Source: Gamarada debralockiae
Taxonomy: Eukaryota > Ascomycota > Leotiomycetes > Helotiales > Hyphodiscaceae
Direction: 5' to 3'
Length of the DNA stretch: 13,405 nucleotides
Assembly: GCA_002803225.1 (NCBI GenBank)
Contig: NXFV01001580.1
Coordinates: forward strand, 1 to 13,405
Position 1 is the first letter of the stretch. Every line of letters starts with the position of its first letter. Below, in pieces: positions 7,646 through 13,405 of this stretch. The translations under genes were made by a program, and so were the position numbers. The notes beneath the pieces are model-generated. The model had not been told where the DNA came from. It did no database searches and saw only the letters and a list, made by a program, of their open reading frames with translations.

Positions 7646-8368
7646 ATGGCAGAAACATCCAATTTGCAATTATGGACAATCTTACTGCTCTTGACCGCTT
7701 CTTTCGTGGCACTCTTCCTCCTGGCCCAAGCTGCCACGGCCTACACGACCGCGTACCTCGAGGCTCCCTCTCAAATCACGACCTTCATAGATGCAGTGGA
7801 TTTCTCAATTCAGGAGAACGAATCATACGACCGGGATGTGGCGAAGGTTACACGTCTGGAGGATAAGTTGCGGCTGGGAAGGCTTCTTAGAGAAATCCAG
7901 AAGGCGGGAGACGATTTGAGGGAAGACATCAATGCGTTGTTGATCGAGGAGGGAACAATGCGGTTGAGATCTAGCTCGCGCATCCTTTGGGCCACGAAAA
8001 GAACGCGCTTGGAGGAGAGAACGAGGCGGCTGGACCTTTTACGGATGCGATTTCTCGTCGTTTACATGGGATTGATTGCTGCGAAGAGCACGTCGGAACA
8101 GGGACCGGCGAAGGATCCAGAGAAGCATCATCATACACCAAAGATGCAATTACGTCCTAGTCTGCCTCATGCGTTGGCCGAGGGCATCACGAAGAAGCCT
8201 CCACTGAGGAGGTTGACGACCCAGGCGATGGGTCACAATGATGCGAGTGGAGGAATGCAGAAAATGGGCTGGGCTGGTGTTGTAGCTGAATTGCAGAACT
8301 CCCCTTTGATGCATAAGAGACATGCATCAATTGAGACATCAATGGCCAGCCCCACTAGCCCTCGATGA
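7646..8368 (+). CDS. Unrecognised fungal protein: one N-terminal transmembrane helix, then a charged helical domain
   Basis: This is a 240-residue protein from ATG 7646 to TGA 8368. I do not recognise the family. One strongly hydrophobic stretch at residues 8-30 (LWTILLLLTASFVALFLLAQ) begins close to the N-terminus and would act as a signal anchor. Residues 55-135 are highly charged and leucine-patterned, probably helical or coiled coil, and contain LEDKLRLGRLLREIQK. A short hydrophobic patch follows at 137-146. The last 90 residues are basic and S/P/H-rich, and probably disordered. A single-pass membrane protein with a long soluble tail is the plain reading; the side of the membrane is not clear. 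An in-frame ATG at 7454 would add 64 residues that look like leader. The start was chosen because the hydrophobic segment follows directly and +4 is G, although -3 is C. Confidence 0.72.
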   Translation: MAETSNLQLWTILLLLTASFVALFLLAQAATAYTTAYLEAPSQITTFIDAVDFSIQENESYDRDVAKVTRLEDKLRLGRLLREIQKAGDDLREDINALLIEEGTMRLRSSSRILWATKRTRLEERTRRLDLLRMRFLVVYMGLIAAKSTSEQGPAKDPEKHHHTPKMQLRPSLPHALAEGITKKPPLRRLTTQAMGHNDASGGMQKMGWAGVVAELQNSPLMHKRHASIETSMASPTSPR

Positions 8369-9243
8369 GGAGGTGGCGATCACCGTTCCACTTGCCAGCA
8401 TCGAGTGACTCCTCGAAAGACATGGTTCTTCGACGAGCACCTCTTCAATGAATCATCACGACTCAACGACCAGTCATCGAATAACGAATTTCATACGACT
8501 TAACGCATTCACGAAGCATAGACGTCCCTACCCTCGAGTCATCCGGCGACAGGAATATCGATATCACGAGACCCCGACCCACCCCTGTCATCACCAGCAC
8601 CTTAGCCAGATCTATTCCGTTCCACATTGGAATTGTATTGCCAGATAGAGTTATGATCGCCTGTAGAGTTGTAAGCGATATTGGAGTTCTATGCTGGGCG
8701 TTTGGAGATATGGATTTCAAGATACCCCTGTTTGCAGATTCGCGTCCGAGCACATATACCCTTTATTGAAGTCATACACTCCTATTACGTTGTGCCATAT
8801 CTTATGATTTGAACTCGTACCTGCGTTCTTGCCTATTCGTGCTGCTCTTATGAGAATTTCGTAAAACTGGAACAAGGTATCAATCGTTCTGCCGCGCTAG
8901 TAATCAAAAACAGGTCGTTCTTGACGCTGAGGCTCAAGGAAATGGCTAAAGGTCAAATGGCTTGGGCTTCTGTGTCTCTTAGGCAACGCCCTTTTTCAAT
9001 TTAGTAGCCGTTGACGGGAACTCAAGGGTTGATATCTTCCCATTGACGTTCTGACCCAGCGTGTCCTCTGCCCACTCAGTAAACCTGCGGTTCGCTGTGA
9101 ATATCCCAACGCCATTGAATTACTGTATAGTCGCGATCCAGGTCCATACCGACCTATCCGCCTTCAACAATCGACCTGGCAGAGCCAGTGCGGCGTCCAT
9201 CCGCCATCACCGCCTCGCTTACCTCCCTTTTCCGAGCAAGTCC

Positions 9244-9253
9244 TATATATAAA
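9244..9253 (+). promoter_or_regulatory. TATA-box candidate, plus strand
   Basis: TATATATAAA is followed at 9336 by an ATG that opens a 29-codon stretch ending at a perfect GTAAGT donor (9425-9430). The 83-nt spacing and the C/A-rich sequence between them resemble a fungal leader, much like the arrangement of the secreted gene at 10262. No protein is confirmed. Confidence 0.3.
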
Positions 9254-9529
9254 CAAGAGCTTTTCCCTGAAGCAAACGGCCCATTCCGCGAGTAAAACTC
9301 GCCAAATCGACAACCAGAGCCTAAACTGGTCTCAAATGTCCGGCATTGAGCGTAGCAAAGTGTTCCGTAGTCGTGGGGAAACTTCTCGAACCCCGAGGTC
9401 ACAAGGGGAGATTCACGAGAGGGGGTAAGTCCCCTCTTCTTCCCTTCGAAACAGACACAACTTCAAAAACCACACCATCCGAGCGGTTTTCTAAGGACTC
9501 GCCCGTATGGTGAGACCTGAGTTTTTTGG

Positions 9530-9580
9530 CCTCGCTTGGGCAAGAATATCTTCGGCTTTGATTTTGTGTGGTAAGCGAGG
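9530..9580. repeat. Imperfect stem-loop with perfect 8-bp arms
   Basis: CCTCGCTT at 9530-9537 is exactly complementary to AAGCGAGG at 9573-9580. The loop of 35 nt contains further short complementarity (AAGAATATCTT at 9542-9552). It overlaps a second pair, ACCACAC at 9469-9475 with GTGTGGT at 9566-9572. It could be a structured RNA, but an 8-bp match over this distance can arise by chance. Confidence 0.2.
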
Positions 9581-10009
9581 AAGGGAAGGAGGGAGGGCGA
9601 TGAGAACCCGCAAGTGCTGATTCTCTTTTTACTTTTTGGAATATTCTAGAATTTTTACAGGCGATACTTGTCCCATCTCTAACGAATTCTTTGCGTTGAC
9701 TCTGTGGAAATGCGTGAAGACAGCGATGATGCGATAATGCGATGATTTCGCAAGCGAGCCCCTGAAAGTGAGTTGGGGATAAGTCGCGACTGCTCCTAAA
9801 TCACCACCGTAAGGTACGTTGGGATCATTGTAACGGCAGCAAATGTGGATATGGTAATGATTCAAATACCATAATGCTCCATTTTGTGAGCAAACAAACC
9901 GATTTTGCGAATGAGGGTATCGATTTTTCATCTTAACCTTCTATTCACCAATGCTCCGATCATGAACTACCCGTGAGCAAGGCGTCAACCACCAAGCCAG
10001 CTGAGGCTC

Positions 10010-10262
10010 CTAGGAACCACCACGAGAATAGGAGGCCCACGGTATATTCAGGCCATTTCCTCCACCACCCCTAAATCCTCCATCGTCGTCACCATGACCT
10101 CCTCCCCCACCCTTTTTCATGCTATCACCATTGCTCGACTCCGTTAAGTTGTTAGCCGCAAACGCTAGCGAAAGAGCGATGGGGAGATACGTTCTCGCCG
10201 ATTGCAGTCGAAGCAAAGATGGCGCAGAACACCAACATAAGATAGAGTATTTTGATTTGCAT
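10010..10262 (-). CDS. Small secreted glycine-rich protein, two exons (new gene model)
   Basis: Exon 1 is 10262-10191 and exon 2 is 10138-10010, giving 66 residues. Exon 1 encodes a classic signal peptide: MQIK, a hydrophobic core ILYLMLVFCAIFA, then STAIG as a likely cleavage zone. The 52-nt intron (GTATCT donor, GCTAAC branch motif, acceptor AG at 10140-10139) keeps the frame and removes the stop that ends exon 1 if read through. The acceptor trinucleotide is GAG, which is unusual. Exon 2 encodes SSNGDSMKK, then GGGGGHGDDDGG, FRGGGGNG and an end NIPWASYSRGGS. There are no cysteines in the mature part. A TATA box at 10366-10360 and a C/A-rich leader with AAATTAAA before the ATG support a real, regulated gene. 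The mature peptide would be about 44 residues, glycine-rich and exported. Function is unknown: a wall-associated peptide, a peptide pheromone-like signal or an effector-like peptide are all possible, with no homology seen. Confidence 0.6.
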
Positions 10263-10359
10263 TTTAATTTGTTGAATTGCTTTCGGGTTGTTCTTGATCT
10301 GGATAGGAGACTGTAATTGTGGGTGAGAGGACTTTAATTGGTGGAAAGATTTCCAACTA

Positions 10360-10366
10360 TTTTATA
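10360..10366 (-). promoter_or_regulatory. TATA box of the small secreted gene
   Basis: TATAAAA on the minus strand lies about 98 nt upstream of the ATG at 10262. The sequence between them (about 10330-10263) is a C/A-rich leader, so the position fits a start of transcription about 30 nt below the box. TATA boxes in fungi tend to mark regulated, stress- or stage-specific genes. Confidence 0.5.
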
Positions 10367-11652
10367 GATAGAACGAGACCAACTGCCTCACGCGAGTAGT
10401 GTGAATAAGGGAGCGCTGTGAATGTAAGTTGGGAATTTCCTAGCCTGTTCGAAAGGTGACACATTTGACAGATATCTGCTGGGGGGAATTTGAGCTCTTT
10501 TTTGATCGTGAACCGCCCTCGAACAACTTTCCACCTTTGTTAACTTCTGGCCAAGGGCACTACTGGCAGGCCTGTCAGTCAGTGCACAATACACAGAGAG
10601 AGAATTCTCGTCTCATAACCATGCTCGCAAGACGGTAGCGATAAAATATCTCTGAGGCCAAAGGCCCTGGAAGCAGTTTTCCCTACAGAGGGCTCATCGG
10701 TGCGACAGACGAGTGTATGTTAGACCAGCTTCATTTGTTGAGTAACTAATGGCGGACAACGGCGTTCGAACTCTCCCGTGTCTGTAGGAAGACCATACGC
10801 AGACCGTGTGCCTAGACATAGAGTACCGATCGAGTGGAATTCTGATCGTTTCGAAGGCGATGATGAGGAGGGCGGCAGATGTGGTAAAACCTAGGCACAA
10901 TAGCAATACTGTGAGTCGACGTTTAGCTCTCGAGATACCGCCCACAGGGCTGAGAGTTCGTCGGCGACGCACCGAACATGCGTCAAGTCTAAGTCTGACA
11001 ACAAAGCTTCTGCCCTCCAAAGAGTATCGTGTTAGAGGGCTCTGTCATTGAATAATTGAACTCGTTCGAAGGATTATAGAGGACTAGAAGAGGAGGTTGG
11101 AAAAGAGAAACCCCCAACTCCTTCCAAGGGGAACCCATCGCTCAGATCGTCAGTCTCGTGGGCTAGTACGTGGCAATGCATATGATATCCCACAGTTTAC
11201 AATTATATGTCTCTCTCCGCCAATATTCCCTCAGCGAAAGTTGCGATGCTGGGTCGGGCATCAATACGAGGCTATTCAATAGACCAATAGGACATGTCGG
11301 CAAACGAGGCGAATTGGGCTTGTAGCCATCCACTGCATCAACTGTGTAGAGTTGAAGAAAGGGCACTATGGAAGTAGTAATTAAAGGACAGGAATGGATG
11401 GGTTTCCTGTGATAACTATCAGATTACTAGTGGCGATTAGTTGGGGAAAGATGGGAGAAATCTCTACCGTCTTGCTCAAACGGGGTGGGGCTGTGCATGC
11501 AGCAAGGTGAAGGCAAAATGACTCGACGCTGCAAGCTTCTCGTTCCTTGAAGACCAATTGAATACAATAAACAGGGCCTCTAGAACTGAACTTAAATTAT
11601 TCCATGTGTCAAAGGCTAGTGTGAGGTCGTGGGAGGCCGTGAGGCACCGAGT

Positions 11653-11677
11653 GGGGTGGCCCGGGGGGGTTGGGGGG
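11653..11677 (+). other. G-quadruplex-forming motif
   Basis: Runs of 4, 7 and 6 G (11653-11656, 11663-11669, 11672-11677) with short spacers satisfy the G3+ N1-7 four-tract rule, since the seven-G run can supply two tracts. It lies in the gene-poor region, with no gene within several hundred bases. A quadruplex or a homopolymer-type assembly artefact are both possible. Confidence 0.45.
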
Positions 11678-12660
11678 AAACTTGAGCAGGCGAAGGCTGG
11701 ATCTCCATCCTACCTGATGCAAAGGTTGGTTTATAAGAGCTCATCAATATCTTTTCCTTCGTTCTATGCAAATTTCTGAGCCTGAGTCGAAACGGGTTGA
11801 ATTACCACTTTGAGGGAAAGGTTGCCTTGTGAAAATAGTTATAAGATTACCTATGAGGCATCAACATCCTCCTTCTTGTGCAGCACTGCCTTGCACCAAA
11901 GATTCGATTTCCATGGCATAACATTCCGAAGGTGACCTAAGAGGTTACATCGCATTCTCGTTCTTCGTTGCACATAGCTTGGGAGCGACAAAGATCGGAA
12001 GCCAAACCTCGTCTGAATGGATGGGTTGCAAAAGAACATTCCGAAGTTCGCAGGCGGCCCTGCAGAGATACGTTCCAAGAAATCCTTACAAGGTTCTAAT
12101 TAATAGCAGTAGCACTGACTCGGTGAAGAAAGAGAAGACAATCATTATTCAAGTCTACAAGACGGTACGCCATCCAAAGAGACAACAGGCTTGAAATCTG
12201 GGTATAAGAAAACGACATGAAGCTTTTCGTCAACTCATTACCAATCATCATGAGTACCATGCCAAAAACGCCGAACTATCCATTGAAATGCAGCTGAAGG
12301 ATCACGAGATGCGGACATGCTGGTCTGCCTAACCGGTCTGACCACGCATTCAGTCTGCCTTGAACACGAGGTTTTTATCTGCAGGTACCCGAGAGCCATC
12401 ATAACGCCCTGGAAAAAAGTCGAAATACAGGAGAAGAAAGTCAAATCGAAAAACTATGGTCCTTCAAATCAAGAAGGCAACGGGGAGAGCCGAAGTTCGC
12501 CACCATGAGGCTCCGGCCTCCAGCCACATCGCACAGAAATTTTGCCAAATTATACCAAGCGCTTCCGTCCTTCTCTAGGTGCTAGACCGTTCACGCGGAA
12601 CGATGTATCGTGCACGGTTTTCAATATGCGCGAGGAATCCTACGACGCCTCACCCGAAGT

Positions 12661-13405
12661 TCACCGCTTGTTCTCGACTCGAGGTCTTCCATGTCGGTGT
12701 GAGTGGGAGGATATATGAGTCTCCCTGCTCTTTCCCTTTTTCCCTTCGTCCCTCCGTTGCTTTTCCTCCCTACGCATATTATGCGGCTCTCGCGAAGCTC
12801 TCTCCTTCCTGCGCAATGCTTCGGGAGTTTCTGGCGTTTGATAATCGGGTGGATGCAAATTCTCACAGTAAGGTCTCTCCGAGCCCTTAAGTGCGTATTC
12901 ATAGTCCTCGAGACTGATGAGCCCATTCCTCCACATGTGTTCGATAACCCAAAAATCAGGTCGCATATTGTCGGAGGGGTCGAAATTCTGGAGATGCTCG
13001 CCGATGTGAAGCATACGCTCTCGCCAATTCCTTATAGCATCGCCGTTGCTCTGGAAAACAGCATCGTCTGAATCGCAGAATGTGCAGATCGCGGTGGGAG
13101 GGAGAGGTGTGTTGACGAAGTGAGACGCCGAGTGCGAAATCCACGCTTCGAAGTGTGCCGGATTGAATCGCAGACCGCACCCAAGAAAGAAGAATTCGCA
13201 TGGCAAGTCGTAACCATAATTGTAGGGTTGCGCGGCCATTTGTTGGACAAATGTGGGCGGATGCCAAGGAGGGACACCGTTACTGACCGACGAAGCGGTG
13301 GTCGATACCGAATCTTGTCGGCTTGAGGTTCCGTCGCTACCACGATATGAGCTCGCAGTGGATGCGTCACTAAGAGACCTGTTCACTGTAGGTTGAATGC
13401 GTTGA
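12661..13405 (-). CDS. Uncharacterised fungal protein with two C2H2-like zinc fingers; 5' partial
   Basis: The frame is open from the right edge to TGA at 12663-12661, about 247 visible residues. No ATG suits the start, so the N-terminus lies beyond the window; an acceptor-like CTACAG just inside the edge means an intron there is possible. The N-terminal part is S/T-rich (SLSDASTASS and SVSTTASSVS). Counting from GTG 13386, the first finger is C63-x6-C70-x14-H85-x3-H89 and the second C101-x2-C104-x22-H127-x3-H131. A conserved-looking block follows with MRPDFWVIEHMW and RNGLISLEDYEYALKG, and the last 55 residues are rich in R, K, E and H (likely nuclear and disordered). The spacing is wider than in classical DNA-binding fingers. 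I recall similar proteins only as uncharacterised fungal sequences; a nuclear or nucleic-acid role is inference. Confidence 0.78.
   Translation of the reverse strand, partial: QRIQPTVNRSLSDASTASSYRGSDGTSSRQDSVSTTASSVSNGVPPWHPPTFVQQMAAQPYNYGYDLPCEFFFLGCGLRFNPAHFEAWISHSASHFVNTPLPPTAICTFCDSDDAVFQSNGDAIRNWRERMLHIGEHLQNFDPSDNMRPDFWVIEHMWRNGLISLEDYEYALKGSERPYCENLHPPDYQTPETPEALRRKERASREPHNMRREEKQRRDEGKKGKSRETHISSHSHRHGRPRVENKR

Larger units (their letters stand above)
8369..10009. other. Gene-poor region without a recognisable conserved gene
   Basis: The first few hundred bases are the 3' flank of the membrane-protein gene. The open frames here (8463-8753 minus, 9154-9402 minus, 9629-9931 minus, each up to 100 codons) carry no motif, signal peptide or splice pattern I trust. 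Signals worth keeping are a TATA-type box at 9244-9253 with a downstream ATG and GTAAGT on the plus strand, and inverted repeats at 9530-9580, both listed separately. The end of the region should hold the 3' UTR of the small secreted gene at 10010. Confidence 0.5.
10263..12660. other. 2.4-kb gene-poor region
   Basis: The first 150 bp are the promoter and leader of the small secreted gene. After that I find no gene I can support. The longest open frame, 108 codons on the minus strand (11020-10694), has one hydrophobic stretch (TVLLLCLGFTTSAALLIIAF) but no start context, splice pattern or family I recognise. Base composition is moderate and unlike the TpA-rich block at the left end, so this is not an obvious RIP relic. 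A G-rich run at 11653-11677 is listed separately. The last few hundred bases are probably the 3' UTR of the zinc-finger gene. Confidence 0.5.

Noticed and set aside
8463..8753. 96-codon minus-strand open frame with a weakly hydrophobic middle
   Set aside because: No family signature or promoter-like sequence upstream; it sits in the 3' flank of the membrane-protein gene.
9469..9572. tRNA-like fold: 7-bp ACCACAC/GTGTGGT arms with a D-arm-like CCGAGCGGT...CTAAGG
   Set aside because: There is no T-arm (no GGTTCRANNCC box), the position equivalent to U33 is C, and the total length is too long without a plausible intron. It resembles a tRNA only in its first half.
9629..9931. 100-codon minus-strand open frame
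   Set aside because: No recognisable motif, signal peptide or start context; it probably overlaps the 3' flank of the secreted gene.
11920..12046. 12-nt direct repeat AACATTCCGAAG at 11920-11931 and 12035-12046
   Set aside because: Only two copies, no flanking similarity, and one pair of this length is not surprising in a 13-kb window.
11851..12078. 75-codon minus-strand open frame
   Set aside because: Composition and sequence show no domain, and no splice-linked continuation was found.
12500..12580. Short plus-strand ORF (26 codons) with a strong GCCACCATG start context
   Set aside because: Too short, no splice continuation that holds, and it lies in the likely 3' UTR of the zinc-finger gene on the other strand.

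Overview
The window looks like nuclear DNA of a filamentous ascomycete (Pezizomycotina). The signs are short GT-AG introns of about 50-125 nt with CTRAY-type branch sites, C/A-rich leaders, a fungal NACHT/WD40-type WD40 C-terminus, and four clear housekeeping orthologues of fungal type (MAF1, AP-1 sigma, GCLM, BUD32). The two uncharacterised fungal-looking proteins and the WD40 cap wording would suit Leotiomycetes, but that rank is inference from memory, not a search.

Layout. At 3-356 (+) lies the 3' end of a WD40-repeat gene of the HET-E/NLR type, which enters from the left edge. From 357 to about 1320 the DNA is AT- and TpA-rich and looks like a RIP-type (repeat-induced point mutation) relic. 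It holds a decayed minus-strand reading frame broken by TAG/TAA codons. MAF1 (RNA polymerase III repressor) is at 1385-2404 (-), with a long leader-like upstream region containing uORFs and an 18-nt palindrome. After a gene-free stretch comes the AP-1 clathrin adaptor sigma subunit at 4025-4786 (-), rebuilt here from five exons, the first only 11 nt. It is divergent from the glutamate-cysteine ligase regulatory subunit at 5153-6156 (+, two exons). That gene converges on BUD32 of the KEOPS complex at 6346-7170 (-), which is divergent from an unrecognised single-pass membrane protein at 7646-8368 (+).

From 8369 to 12660 I recognise no conserved gene. One small gene can be supported there: a two-exon, 66-residue, signal-peptide-bearing, glycine-rich protein at 10010-10262 (-), with a TATA box and a C/A-rich leader. 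A second, weaker TATA/ATG/GTAAGT candidate lies at 9244-9430 (+). A G-quadruplex-type run sits at 11653-11677. The right edge holds most of an uncharacterised protein with two C2H2-like zinc fingers (12661-13405, -, 5' end outside the window).

The housekeeping genes form no pathway together (tRNA transcription control, vesicle coats, glutathione synthesis, tRNA t6A modification). Their arrangement is ordinary compact fungal gene order, flanked by a variable NLR/RIP-like left end and a gene-poor right half. I saw no tRNA, rRNA, CRISPR array or intact transposon.
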